A stretch of DNA of 64,000 nt from contig NZ_SJKA01000005.1 of assembly GCF_004331435.1 (NCBI RefSeq), positions 538,278 through 602,277 of the forward strand. The letters are read 5' to 3'. How positions within the stretch are numbered: position 1 is the stretch's first letter; each line of letters begins with the position of its first letter. Origin of the DNA: Kribbella sindirgiensis. Lineage in GTDB: Bacteria; Actinomycetota; Actinomycetes; Propionibacteriales; Kribbellaceae. Under the pieces are notes generated by a model, which was not told where the DNA came from, did not search any database, and saw only the letters and a list, made by a program, of their open reading frames with translations. A program made the translations under genes and the position numbers. Shown here piece by piece: positions 34,001-42,603 of this stretch.

Positions 34001-35221
34001 ATGCCCGAGGACAGCTCCGCCGCGGTGGTCAACGAGTTCGAGGCGGAGTCCTGGCCGCTCGAGGCGGCCGCGGACAGTCTGCACCAGGTCATCGAGGGTT
34101 TCCACAACGGCGACACCCGGCCGCTGGTGATCGGCGACGGCGACCAGCCGGTGCTCGTGGTGCTGGCGATCGCCGACCTGGCCGACTTTCGGGCGCGGAT
34201 CGCGGACCTGCTCGGCAACCCGGTCGACGCCGGCTGGCTGCGCTACTACCTGCGCTCGAACTTCGACATGAGCTCCGAGCGACTGGTCGAGCTGCTCGGG
34301 GTGGACACGGACCACGGACTGTCCTCACTGGCCAGCCAGGTGAACGTCGAGCAGGCCGCGACGCTGATGCCCGACCACGTACGCCGCACCGAGGCCGGCG
34401 GGAACCCGCTGATGCTGATCGGCGACGGGACGATGGCGACCGCCGCGCTGCTGTCCTTCCAGGCGTTCCAGGTGCTGCTCGCGATGGAAGGCGACGGCAA
34501 GGGCGACGACGACTCCTGCGCGCACGACGACGAGGAGAAGCCGACCACGCCGCTCGAGGTGCTCGCCGAGCGGATCGGTCCGGTGTCGACGCAGCTGGTC
34601 GCGCAGATCAACTCCGGCCGCGAGCCGGGCCTCCCGCGGTACGAGCTGCATTTCGAGGACGACCTGGTCGAGCACCTGCGCGACCTGGAGGCCCGTGCGC
34701 AGAAGGCGCCGGGCGGCGGCGCGTACGACGAGTTGAATGGGCTGCTGCACCAGTTCGACCAGATGCGCAGCGGACTGGTCGAGGCGGAGGCCGAGGAGGA
34801 GCCGGACGAGGCGCCGTATCTCGAGGCGTCCGATCTCAAGGCCGCGCTGCCGGACATCCGGGACGCGTTCCGCGAGGGCGCCGACGACCCGTACCTGGTC
34901 GGCCTAGACGGGCGACCGATCGCGGGGCTGATCTCGTTCGACCTGTACGAGGAGCTGCAGAAGGTCTCGGTCGAGCTGGACGGGACGGACGAGGCGCCGG
35001 TCCTCCCGCTGCCCGAGCCGCGCTGGGAGAACGGTCCGCGGCTGCTGCCGTTCGAGGTCGCACTCGAGATGTGCGAGGCGGTCATCGAGGACCTCACCAA
35101 CGGCGAGGCGTCGATGCTGTTCATCGCCGACGAGGATGACGAGCCCGAGCTGGTCCTCGCTCCCCTGGTCTGGCTCTGGGCGTACGTCGACCACCTGAAC
35201 CTGGAAGGCGCCGACGCCTGA
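34001..35221 (+). CDS. Hypothetical protein with four Phd-antitoxin-like internal repeats
   Basis: 406 residues; GGAGAGGACC stands before the ATG. Four segments follow the same plan: helix, short acidic turn, P-[LYM]-[VLM]-[VIF]-x-D-G, strand and helix. They lie at ~19-68 (DTRPLVIGDGDQPVLVVLA), 117-164 (GNPLMLIGDGTMATAALLSF), 278-322 (DDPYLVGLDGRPIAGLISFD) and 350-400 (EASMLFIADEDDEPELVLAP). The third copy closely resembles Phd/YefM antitoxins, which read like DLR..L..V..G.PV.VTR.GRPVAVLVS. The protein is acidic and has no HTH or toxin neighbour. It could be a scaffold or a degenerate antitoxin array. Divergent from XRE-MurA. Confidence 0.6.
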   Translation: MPEDSSAAVVNEFEAESWPLEAAADSLHQVIEGFHNGDTRPLVIGDGDQPVLVVLAIADLADFRARIADLLGNPVDAGWLRYYLRSNFDMSSERLVELLGVDTDHGLSSLASQVNVEQAATLMPDHVRRTEAGGNPLMLIGDGTMATAALLSFQAFQVLLAMEGDGKGDDDSCAHDDEEKPTTPLEVLAERIGPVSTQLVAQINSGREPGLPRYELHFEDDLVEHLRDLEARAQKAPGGGAYDELNGLLHQFDQMRSGLVEAEAEEEPDEAPYLEASDLKAALPDIRDAFREGADDPYLVGLDGRPIAGLISFDLYEELQKVSVELDGTDEAPVLPLPEPRWENGPRLLPFEVALEMCEAVIEDLTNGEASMLFIADEDDEPELVLAPLVWLWAYVDHLNLEGADA

Positions 35222-35224
35222 CCG

Positions 35225-35503
35225 TCAGCTGAACGGGAAGAGCGGCTGCCATTCGGCGAGAGTGGCGATCTCGTAGACGTCGGCCGGCGTGTACGGGTCC
35301 TTGGCGAGGATGTCGCGGAGCTCGGCCTCGTCGGCGACGTCGTACACCAGCAGTGCGCCGGTCTGGTCGGTGAACGGTCCGGCGGCGACGAGCTTGCCGT
35401 CGGCCTTCAGCGCGGCGAGGTACTCGCGGTGCGCCGGACGGACCTCCATCCGCTGGTCGGTCCGGTCGAGATCGAAGCGCAGCTGCACGACAAATTGGGC
35501 CAT
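35225..35503 (-). CDS. YciI family (YCII-related) protein
   Basis: 92 residues, start MAQFVVQLRFD. Family features: RPAHREYLAALKADGKLVAA (the conserved His near R-P-x-H), GPFTDQTGALLVYDVADE, and DPYTPADVYEIATLAEWQPL. These dimeric ferredoxin-fold proteins have an unclear role, possibly small enzymes. The gene is preceded by a long structured inverted repeat (35556-35634). Confidence 0.9.
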   Translation of the reverse strand: MAQFVVQLRFDLDRTDQRMEVRPAHREYLAALKADGKLVAAGPFTDQTGALLVYDVADEAELRDILAKDPYTPADVYEIATLAEWQPLFPFS

Positions 35504-35555
35504 GTCCAGAACTCTACGACATGGCCCAGGCGCCTTGGAAACAAGGAGATTTGGT

Positions 35556-35634
35556 GCGGGAAAGGGAGTCACGAGCCGCCACAGCGGCTGGTTCAGGTCA
35601 GACCCGAAAGTCGACGAGTGATCTCCCTTCCCGC
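35556..35634. repeat. Long-arm inverted repeat with nested hairpin
   Basis: The 17-nt arm 35556-35572 (GCGGGAAAGGGAGTCAC) pairs with 35618-35634 (GTGATCTCCCTTCCCGC) with one bulge on each side. Inside, AGCCGC (35574-35579) pairs with GCGGCT (35584-35589). CCTTG-GAAA-CAAGG (35533-35546) is a further tetraloop hairpin beside it. It lies between the YciI start and the methyltransferase stop, both on the minus strand. It could be a structured leader, attenuator or small RNA. Confidence 0.6.
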
Positions 35635-35662
35635 CCGGATATTCTGACCAGCCGACGGGCCC

Positions 35663-36433
35663 CTACGCAAGGGGTTGGTTAAGAGAAATTCCTACAGACA
35701 GTTGATTCAGATAACGCTTCGTGACCGAACCTCCGGCGGCGTCGACCAGACCGCCGATGCACTCGTACAGTCCGTCACGCCGGTCCGTTGTCAAGGCCCG
35801 ATGACCCGAATACGACGACAGAAGTTCGAGGTACTCGGCCGTCGAATAGTCCACATCCCGGACATATCTGCGGAACTCCACGGACCCGAAAAACCCTGTC
35901 TCCGCAAGCCCCGCCGGATCGTTCGGTACGTCGTCCGCGGCCGGCAGACCGCCCTTCGCCGCATCGTCGGTGAACCGGTCGTAGCAGGACTGCACGTCGA
36001 CGAAGAACTGCTCGGAGCCGCCGGCGACGTGATGCGTCGACACGACCGCCAGCGCCCCACCCGGCCGCAGCACGTCCACGCATCGCTGGACGCGCGTCGC
36101 CGGATCGAGCCAGTGGAACGCGGTCGCCGAGACCACCAGGTCGAAGTCCGCGGGCGGCAGCTCCCAGGTGTCGAAGTCCGCGACGACCACCTCGACCGCC
36201 GGGAACTTCCCCTGCAGAACGTTGGCGAGTGAAGCGCCAAGCTCCACGGCGGTCACCGACCAGCCGCGTTCGACCATCGCGCTCGTCGCCTGGCCGGTGC
36301 CCGGTCCGATCTCCAGGACCTTCGGGCGGTCGCCGACCAGCCGAGCGAGCTCGTCGAAGAGCTCGCGCGGATAGGTCGGCCGCACACGGTCGTACAGGTC
36401 GGCGTCCTCGCCGAAGGTGCTGCGCAGGCTCAT
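35663..36433 (-). CDS. Class I SAM-dependent methyltransferase
   Basis: 256 residues. SAM-binding motif I is KVLEIGPGTGQATSAM at residues ~38-53; acidic residue after beta-2 (VTAVELG); motif with Asp in VVVADFDTWELPPADFD; then TAFHWLDPATRVQRCVDVLR and LRPGGALAVVSTHH. This matches the generic methyltransferase-11 type. The substrate is unknown. Between this gene and ppdK lies a 122-bp gap with a perfect 15-bp inverted repeat. Confidence 0.9.
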   Translation of the reverse strand: MSLRSTFGEDADLYDRVRPTYPRELFDELARLVGDRPKVLEIGPGTGQATSAMVERGWSVTAVELGASLANVLQGKFPAVEVVVADFDTWELPPADFDLVVSATAFHWLDPATRVQRCVDVLRPGGALAVVSTHHVAGGSEQFFVDVQSCYDRFTDDAAKGGLPAADDVPNDPAGLAETGFFGSVEFRRYVRDVDYSTAEYLELLSSYSGHRALTTDRRDGLYECIGGLVDAAGGSVTKRYLNQLSVGISLNQPLA

Positions 36434-36454
36434 TGCCGCAGGCTAGCGGACCTG

Positions 36455-36539
36455 CACCACTCACCAACCGGCCCTGCGGCCGCCGCGGACGCTGTCTTGA
36501 GCGTGACGGCCGGGACGGGCGATGGGTTGGTGAGTGGTG
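36455..36539. repeat. Perfect 15-bp inverted repeat with a 55-nt loop
   Basis: CACCACTCACCAACC (36455-36469) and GGTTGGTGAGTGGTG (36525-36539) are exact inverse complements. They lie between the methyltransferase start and the ppdK stop, both on the minus strand. The loop is very G/C rich and could fold further. Confidence 0.7.
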
Positions 36540-36556
36540 GGAGTCCGCCACTGGCC

Positions 36557-39211
36557 TCAGTCCAGCGCTGCCCGGCCCGCCTCCAGACGTGCTACCGGAA
36601 TTCGGAACGGCGAGCACGAGACGTAGTCGAGGCCGACCTCGTGGAAGAAGTGGATGCTGTCGGGGTCGCCGCCGTGTTCGCCGCAGATACCGAGTTTGAG
36701 GTCTGGCTTGGTCGCCCGCCCGCGGTCCACGCCGGTCCGCACCAGCGCGCCGACGCCCTCCCGGTCGATCGACTCGAACGGCGACACCGCGAAGATGCCC
36801 TTCTCGAGGTACCGCGAGAAGAACGCGCCCTCGACGTCGTCGCGGCTGAAGCCCCAGGTGGTCTGGGTCAGGTCGTTGGTGCCGAACGAGAAGAAGTCCG
36901 CCGCCTCCGCGATCTGGTCCGCGATCACCGCGGCCCGCGGCAGCTCGATCATCGTGCCGATCGGGATCGTCCAGTCCACACCGGCCTCGGCCAGCACACC
37001 TTCCACCTCGTCGCGCGCCAGGTGCAGCTCCTGGACGGCGCCGACGAGCGGGATCATGATCTCGGGACGCGGATCCTTGCCCTGCGCACGCAGTTCGACC
37101 GCGGCCGACGCGATCGCCCGTACCTGCATACCGAACAGACCAGGGATCATCAGCCCGAGCCGCACACCGCGCAGGCCGAGCATCGGGTTCTGCTCGTGCA
37201 GCCGCTCGACCGCCACGAGCAGCTTCTCGTCGTGATCCGACGCCGAACCTCGCTCGCGCGCCACCGCGACCTTCACCGCCAGCTCCTCCATCGACGGCAG
37301 GAACTCGTGCAGCGGCGGGTCGATCAGCCGGATCGTCACCGGCAGCCCGTCCATCGCGTCCAGCAACTCCAGGAAATCCCCGCGCTGCAAGGGTTCCAGC
37401 TCGGCCAGCGCGGCCTCGCGGTCCGCGTCGTCGTCGGCGAGGATCAGCCGCTCGACGGATTCACGCCGCTCCCCCAGGAACATGTGCTCGGTCCGGCACA
37501 GGCCGATCCCGGCCGCCCCGAACCGCCGCGCCCGCGCCGCGTCGTCCGCGGTGTCCGCATTGGTCCGTACGCCGAGACGCCGTACGTCGTCCGCGTGGGT
37601 GATCAACCGGTGCACCGACGCGACGAGCTCGTCGCCCGCGTCCGGGGCCAGCGTGCCCTCGAAGTACTGCACGACCGGCGACGGTACGACCGGGACCTCG
37701 CCGCGGAACACCTCGCCCGTGGTGCCGTCGATCGAGATCAGCTCGCCGGCCTCGAGCACCGTACCGTTGACCTTGATGGTGCCCTGGGCAACGTTCACGT
37801 CGAGTTCCTCGGCGCCGCAGACACAGGTCTTGCCCATGCCGCGCGCGACCACGGCCGCGTGCGAGGTCTTGCCGCCGCGGCTGGTCAGGATGCCCTGCGC
37901 CGCGATCATGCCGTGCAGGTCGTCGGGGTTGGTCTCGCGCCGGACCAGGATCACCTTCTCGCCGCGCTCGGCGGCCTCGACCGCGGCCGCCGACGTGAAC
38001 ACGACCTTGCCCGACGCCGCACCCGGCGACGCACCGATCGCCTTCGTGATCAGGTCCGTCGCGGCGTCCGCGTCGAACCGCGGGAACATCAGCTGCGCCA
38101 GCTGCGCGCCCTTCACCCGCTGCAGCGCCTCGTCGGTGTCGATCACGCCCTCGTCGACCAGACTGGTCGCGATCCGGAACGCCGCCGCCGCGGTCCGCTT
38201 ACCGACGCGGGTCTGCAGCATCCACAGCTTGCCGCGCTCGACGGTGAACTCGATGTCGCACAGGTCGCGGTAGTGCCCTTCGAGCGTGGCCATGATCTCC
38301 ATCAGGTCGTCGTACGACGCCTTGTCGATCTGCTCGAGGTCCGCGAGCGGGACGGTGTTACGGATGCCCGCGACGACGTCCTCGCCCTGGGCGTTCTGCA
38401 GGTAGTCGCCGTACACGCCGGGCTGTCCGCTCGACGGGTCGCGGGTGAACGCGACGCCGGTGCCGGAGTCCATGCCGAGGTTGCCGAACACCATCGAGCA
38501 GATGTTCACCGCCGTGCCGAGGTCGGTGGGGATCCGCTCCTGGCGGCGGTAGAGGATCGCGCGGTCCGAGTTCCAGGAGCGGAACACGGCCTCGGTCGCG
38601 AGGTCCATCTGGGTCCGCGGGTCCTGCGGGAACTCGCGGCCGGTGTGCTCGTGCACGGCCTGCTTGAACGTCTCGACGAGACCCTGCAGGTCGGCGGCGT
38701 CCAGGTCGAGGTCGTTGCGGGTGGCCTTCGCCTCCTTGGCATGCTCGATCGCGTCCTCGAACACGCCGCCGTCCATCCCGAGCACGGTCTTGCCGAACAT
38801 CTGGATCAGCCGGCGGTACGCGTCCCAGGCGAACCGGGGGTTGCCGGACTGGTGCGCGAGCCCGTTCACCGAGTCGTCGTTGAGGCCGACGTTCAGGACC
38901 GTCTCCATCATGCCCGGCATCGAGAACGCGGCGCCGGAGCGGACCGACACCAGCAGCGGGTCGTCTGCCTGGCCGAGTTTCTTGCCCATCTTCTGCTCGA
39001 GCAACGCGACGTGGTGGTCGATCTCGTCGGCCAGGTCGGCCGGGACCGCGCCGGTCTCCAGGTACGCGCGGCAGGCGTCGGCGGTGATGGTGAAACCGGG
39101 TGGCACGGGCAGGCCGAGGTTGGTCATCTCGGCCAGGTTCGCCCCCTTGCCGCCGAGCAGCTGCTTCATGTCCTTGTTGCCTTCGGCGAAGTCGTAGACG
39201 AGTTTCGGCAC
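36557..39211 (-). CDS. ppdK: Pyruvate phosphate dikinase
   Basis: 884 residues. ATP-grasp N-terminal domain: KQLLGGKGANLAEMTNLGLP, SGAAFSMPGMMETVLNVGL. Swivelling domain with phospho-His near 451: SRGGKTSHAAVVARGMGKTC. C-terminal PEP/pyruvate barrel: GLCRTEHMF, MIELPRAAVI, FFSFGTNDLTQTTWG, and ICGEHGGDPDS with the catalytic Cys. It interconverts pyruvate, ATP and Pi with PEP, AMP and PPi. GTG 39211 is chosen because GGGAGTGACC precedes it (GTG 39217 is possible). Monocistronic. It supplies PEP for gluconeogenesis and possibly for MurA-type enzymes. Confidence 0.96.
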   Translation of the reverse strand: MPKLVYDFAEGNKDMKQLLGGKGANLAEMTNLGLPVPPGFTITADACRAYLETGAVPADLADEIDHHVALLEQKMGKKLGQADDPLLVSVRSGAAFSMPGMMETVLNVGLNDDSVNGLAHQSGNPRFAWDAYRRLIQMFGKTVLGMDGGVFEDAIEHAKEAKATRNDLDLDAADLQGLVETFKQAVHEHTGREFPQDPRTQMDLATEAVFRSWNSDRAILYRRQERIPTDLGTAVNICSMVFGNLGMDSGTGVAFTRDPSSGQPGVYGDYLQNAQGEDVVAGIRNTVPLADLEQIDKASYDDLMEIMATLEGHYRDLCDIEFTVERGKLWMLQTRVGKRTAAAAFRIATSLVDEGVIDTDEALQRVKGAQLAQLMFPRFDADAATDLITKAIGASPGAASGKVVFTSAAAVEAAERGEKVILVRRETNPDDLHGMIAAQGILTSRGGKTSHAAVVARGMGKTCVCGAEELDVNVAQGTIKVNGTVLEAGELISIDGTTGEVFRGEVPVVPSPVVQYFEGTLAPDAGDELVASVHRLITHADDVRRLGVRTNADTADDAARARRFGAAGIGLCRTEHMFLGERRESVERLILADDDADREAALAELEPLQRGDFLELLDAMDGLPVTIRLIDPPLHEFLPSMEELAVKVAVARERGSASDHDEKLLVAVERLHEQNPMLGLRGVRLGLMIPGLFGMQVRAIASAAVELRAQGKDPRPEIMIPLVGAVQELHLARDEVEGVLAEAGVDWTIPIGTMIELPRAAVIADQIAEAADFFSFGTNDLTQTTWGFSRDDVEGAFFSRYLEKGIFAVSPFESIDREGVGALVRTGVDRGRATKPDLKLGICGEHGGDPDSIHFFHEVGLDYVSCSPFRIPVARLEAGRAALD

Positions 39212-39324
39212 GGTCACTCCCTGGGTTGCAGGCGGGTGTTTGCTGCGTGTTTCAGGCGCGGGAAGATGGCCCGCTGGCCCATCGACTCCGGCGGCGGGGG
39301 CGTGCTTTCAGAGTAAGCCCAAAA

Positions 39325-39346
39325 ACCAGTCCAGTTGAACACTGGT
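39325..39346 (-). promoter_or_regulatory. Inverted repeat in the ppdK upstream region
   Basis: ACCAGT (39325-39330) and ACTGGT (39341-39346) are inverse with a 10-bp spacer, ~115 bp upstream of the ppdK start. On the minus strand it overlaps a possible TTCAAC -35 with TACTCT 18 bp later. The remaining intergenic sequence 39212-39507 shows nothing else that I can support. Confidence 0.35.
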
Positions 39347-39507
39347 CTCACCATGCTGACGTGACCCTCCCCACAGGTCGAAGGCCGGAAAACCCTTCCC
39401 TGATTGACAACGCGAGACATTCGGCCTCTGCACCGATGAAACCTTCGCCGGGTGCGCTACGGCGGTTTCGTCGGCCGCGGATCGGGTAGCCGGGCTAGAG
39501 TCTGCGG

Positions 39508-40374
39508 GTGCGTATCGTCTCGTTGCTTCCGTCGGCGACCGAGATCTGTTTCGCGCTCGGGGCCGGTGACGATGTGGTCGGGGTCACCTTCGAGTGCGAC
39601 TATCCGGCGGCTGCCCGCTCTCGGCGGATCGTGTCGACGACCGCGCTTCCCGAGGGCCTGGCACCGGGCGAGATCGACGCCGCCGTACGCCGGAAGGTCG
39701 CCACCGGCGAGGACCTGTACCACTTGGACGCGGACGCGTTGCGCGAGCTCGAACCGGACGTGGTGATCACCCAGGACCTCTGCGCGGTGTGCGCGATCGA
39801 CGTGACGGATGTCGACGAGGCCCTCGACTACCTGGGCTGCCGGGCCGAGGTGGTGAGCACCGACCCACACAACCTGACCGAGGTACTCCACTCGATCGAG
39901 ACCATCGGAAAGGCCATCGGCCGAGACTCCACGCAGTTGGTGGAGAGCCTGCGTCAACGCCTCAGAGATTTACCCGGCGCTGCCCCGCGGGGTGGTGCAC
40001 GACTCGCGTTGCTGGAGTGGACGGATCCGCCGTTCGCGCCGGGACATTGGTTGCCCGAGATGGTTCAGCTCGCGGGCGGGGTGAACGTGCTGGGGGCACC
40101 AGGGGGACGGTCGAAGGCGATCACGTGGGAGGCCGTGCGGCAGTCGCAGCCTGAGGTAGTGGTGTCGGCGCCGTGTGGTTTCGGGCTGGACGGGGCTGCC
40201 GAGTTGACGGAGCTCCTGATGGGCGAGCTGCCGGCGGACATTCCGGTGTGGGCAGTGGACGCCAACGGATACTTCGCGCGGCCAGGTCCTCGACTGGTCG
40301 ACGGCGTCGAGGTGCTGGCGGCGATCCTCCGCGGCGAGGCCCCGGACCCGGCGATCGCGCGGCGCCTGCGGTAG
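39508..40374 (+). CDS. Cobalamin/siderophore-type substrate-binding protein (BtuF/TroA fold), no signal peptide
   Basis: 288 residues, GTG start. MRIVSLLPSATEICFALGAG is the typical start of BtuF-like proteins, with LEPDVVITQDLCAVCAID, NLTEVLHSIETIGKAIG and EWTDPPFAPGHWLPEMVQLA. The early Cys-x-x-Cys (CAVCAID) is common in cytoplasmic cobalamin-binding members. There is no signal peptide or lipobox, so it is probably intracellular and not an ABC binding protein. No transporter genes are near. Confidence 0.88.
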   Translation: MRIVSLLPSATEICFALGAGDDVVGVTFECDYPAAARSRRIVSTTALPEGLAPGEIDAAVRRKVATGEDLYHLDADALRELEPDVVITQDLCAVCAIDVTDVDEALDYLGCRAEVVSTDPHNLTEVLHSIETIGKAIGRDSTQLVESLRQRLRDLPGAAPRGGARLALLEWTDPPFAPGHWLPEMVQLAGGVNVLGAPGGRSKAITWEAVRQSQPEVVVSAPCGFGLDGAAELTELLMGELPADIPVWAVDANGYFARPGPRLVDGVEVLAAILRGEAPDPAIARRLR

Positions 40375-40643
40375 TGGCGTTGATCTCGCCTTACGCCCGC
40401 GCAACGCTCTGGCCCACACACCCCGTGACCCGAGACCGATGACGGGTCGGCGGCAGGACGGGGACGGGGGTGGGGACAGGAAGCGGGGCCGTTGGACAGG
40501 TTATTGCGTGTCTCCAGTCACCAGTTCCTGTCCACCGCCACCAGTTCGGCACCGAGCTGGGGACTGCTACCCACCTGAAATGACCAGCCAGCATCCCCAG
40601 CCGGCCCAGGCGCTGCGGTTCTTGTGCAAGGTGTTCCGGCGGG
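40375..40643. terminator. Convergent intergenic region with inverted repeats
   Basis: No gene is visible. GGACAGGAA (40474-40482) and TTCCTGTCC (40525-40533) form a perfect 9-bp dyad with a 42-nt loop. GACCCG (40427-40432) pairs with CGGGTC (40443-40448). CACCAGTTC is directly repeated within the region. It lies between two convergent genes and could terminate both. Confidence 0.45.
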
Positions 40644-42602
40644 TTAGAGCTTGCGGCGGGTGCGGAGGTAGTCGCCTACTACGGCTGCTCCTAGGCCGTC
40701 TGCGTCAGGAGCGAGGACGCGGCCGCCGCTGCGGCGGGCGAGGAGGTCGACGAAGGCGTTCAGGCGCGGGTCGTCACCGAGGCGGAAGACCGTCAGCGAG
40801 GCGCCGAGCTTGGCCAGTCGGTCGACCTCGAAGATCGTCTTGCGGAGCGTCGCCGCCTCGGGTGGGTAGGAGAACTCGGCTGTGCCGTCGGGCTCCAGGT
40901 GAGCGGTCGGCTCCCCGTCCGTCACCATCAGTACGACGGGCTGCGCGTCCGGGTGCCGCCGCAGATGACGCCCGGCGAGGAGCAGCGCGTGGTGCGCGTT
41001 CGTGCCCTGCTCCCACGTACCTTCCATCCCGATCAACTGAGGCAGCTCGACAACCCCGGCGTACCGGCCGAACGTGATCAGCTGCAACGCGTCGTTCCGG
41101 TACCGCGTCGAGATGAGCTGATGCAACGCGAGCGCCGTCCGCTTCATCGGCAGCCAGCGGCCCTCCTGCACCATCGACCACGACGTGTCCACCAGCAACG
41201 CCACCGCGGCCCGGGCCCGATGCTCGGTCTCTGCGATCTCCACGTCCGCCACATCGAGCTTGACCGACCCATCGAGTGACGCACTCCGCAGTACGGCGTT
41301 CCGCACCGTCCGCGGCACGTCCCACGGTTGCGTGTCCCCGAACTCCCACGGACGCGACGATCCACTCAACTCACCGGCCGCGCCCGCGTTCGCCGCGTCC
41401 CGTTCACCTGATCCCCGAGCGGTCCGCAGTACGTCGGCCAACGCCGTCTGACCGAGCTGACGCAAGGCCTTCGGCGACAACCGCAGTGAGCCGTCCGGCG
41501 CCCGCTCGATCAGACCCTGATCACGCAGCTGCCGTTCCAGCTCGCTCAGCCGCCGCGCGTCGACCGTCGCCTCGTCACCCAACTGTCGGGTCAACGCGTC
41601 GAGATCGATGTCTTCGAGCCGGGCCCCCGGATACGACTGGGCCAGCTGCTCCGCCAGCGCATCCAGTTCCGCGAGATCGGACATCGCCTGCGCACCCTCG
41701 GCGAGACCGAGCGGATCGTCACCTCGCATCTGCTCCGAGGAGTACCAGTCCTCCCCCGGCCTCAGCGACTGCAGCTGAGCATCCAGCTGGGCCAGCTGCT
41801 GCGCGAGTTGCGGACTCCCGAACGCTTGTTGCGAAAGCTCCGCGAGTTCCGCGCGCTGTTCGGGTGTCATCGAGTTCAGCATCCGCTGTGCGGCGGCGGC
41901 CCGCTGTGCGAGTACGTCGATGAGCTCGTCGACGTTCCGCGGGTTCTCCGGGAAGAACTCGCCGTGGTCGGCCATGAACTCCTCGAAGAGTTGCGGTACC
42001 TCGGGCCGGCCCTGCGCGTGGGCCGCCAGCAGCGCGTTGAGGTCGGCGAGCATCTCGTTGATCGCCTCGATGTCCTCAGGCGTGGTCTGCTGCAGCGCCT
42101 CCTTCATGCCCTCGAACCGCGAACCGAGCAGCTCGCGCCCGAGCAGTTCCCGGATCTGCTCGTACTTCTCCCGGGCCTCCGACGACTCCCACTGGTAGTT
42201 CGCCAGCTCCCGTACGGCGGCCGCCGTACCGGACGGAAGCGCGTCGAGCTCGGCCTCCTTGAACCGCGCGTCGTCGGACGGATTCGGGAACAGCTCGCGC
42301 CGCTCGGCTTCCAGCGCCTCGTTGAGCAGCCGCTGGACCTCCTGCAGGGTGCCGTCGAGGTTGTGCCGCCGCTGGATCTCGCGACGGCGCTCCCACAGCC
42401 GGCGGCTCAGGTCGTCGAGACCCTGGGTGTTCCGGGTGCCGCGCCGGAGCAGTTCCTCCAGCGCGGACCGCGGCGACGACCCGTTCATCACGTCCCGGCC
42501 GATCTCGTCCAGCGCATCCCGCAGATCCGCCGGCGCCTTGAGTGGATCGGGCCCGTCGTGCCACGGCCCGTAGGACCAGCCTTCCGGAATAGATGCCGAC
42601 AT
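40644..42602 (-). CDS. VWA-domain protein, MoxR-associated
   Basis: 652 residues. The first ~430 residues are helical and highly charged (rich in Glu, Arg and Gln), probably a coiled solenoid. A von Willebrand A domain then begins near 460: MIDAS DxSxS in LLVDTSWSM (Asp472), the Thr in a QGTNAHHALLLAG loop and MVTDGEPTAHL. It starts 1 bp after the stop of the AAA gene. MoxR-type AAA plus VWA pairs act as metal- or chaperone-linked remodelling machines, as in magnesium/cobalt chelatase. No chelatase large subunit is present, so the target is unknown. Confidence 0.85.
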   Translation of the reverse strand: MSASIPEGWSYGPWHDGPDPLKAPADLRDALDEIGRDVMNGSSPRSALEELLRRGTRNTQGLDDLSRRLWERRREIQRRHNLDGTLQEVQRLLNEALEAERRELFPNPSDDARFKEAELDALPSGTAAAVRELANYQWESSEAREKYEQIRELLGRELLGSRFEGMKEALQQTTPEDIEAINEMLADLNALLAAHAQGRPEVPQLFEEFMADHGEFFPENPRNVDELIDVLAQRAAAAQRMLNSMTPEQRAELAELSQQAFGSPQLAQQLAQLDAQLQSLRPGEDWYSSEQMRGDDPLGLAEGAQAMSDLAELDALAEQLAQSYPGARLEDIDLDALTRQLGDEATVDARRLSELERQLRDQGLIERAPDGSLRLSPKALRQLGQTALADVLRTARGSGERDAANAGAAGELSGSSRPWEFGDTQPWDVPRTVRNAVLRSASLDGSVKLDVADVEIAETEHRARAAVALLVDTSWSMVQEGRWLPMKRTALALHQLISTRYRNDALQLITFGRYAGVVELPQLIGMEGTWEQGTNAHHALLLAGRHLRRHPDAQPVVLMVTDGEPTAHLEPDGTAEFSYPPEAATLRKTIFEVDRLAKLGASLTVFRLGDDPRLNAFVDLLARRSGGRVLAPDADGLGAAVVGDYLRTRRKL

Positions 42603-42603
42603 G

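Noticed and set aside
35556..35634. A tRNA or selenocysteine tRNA
   Set aside because: The long stem and a GGTTCAGG box-B-like stretch tempted me, but no T-stem or anticodon arm can be drawn.
36497..39316. A 939-codon plus-strand open frame opposite ppdK
   Set aside because: A high-GC shadow: composition is Arg/Val/His-rich without domain signals, while the minus strand encodes a perfect pyruvate phosphate dikinase.
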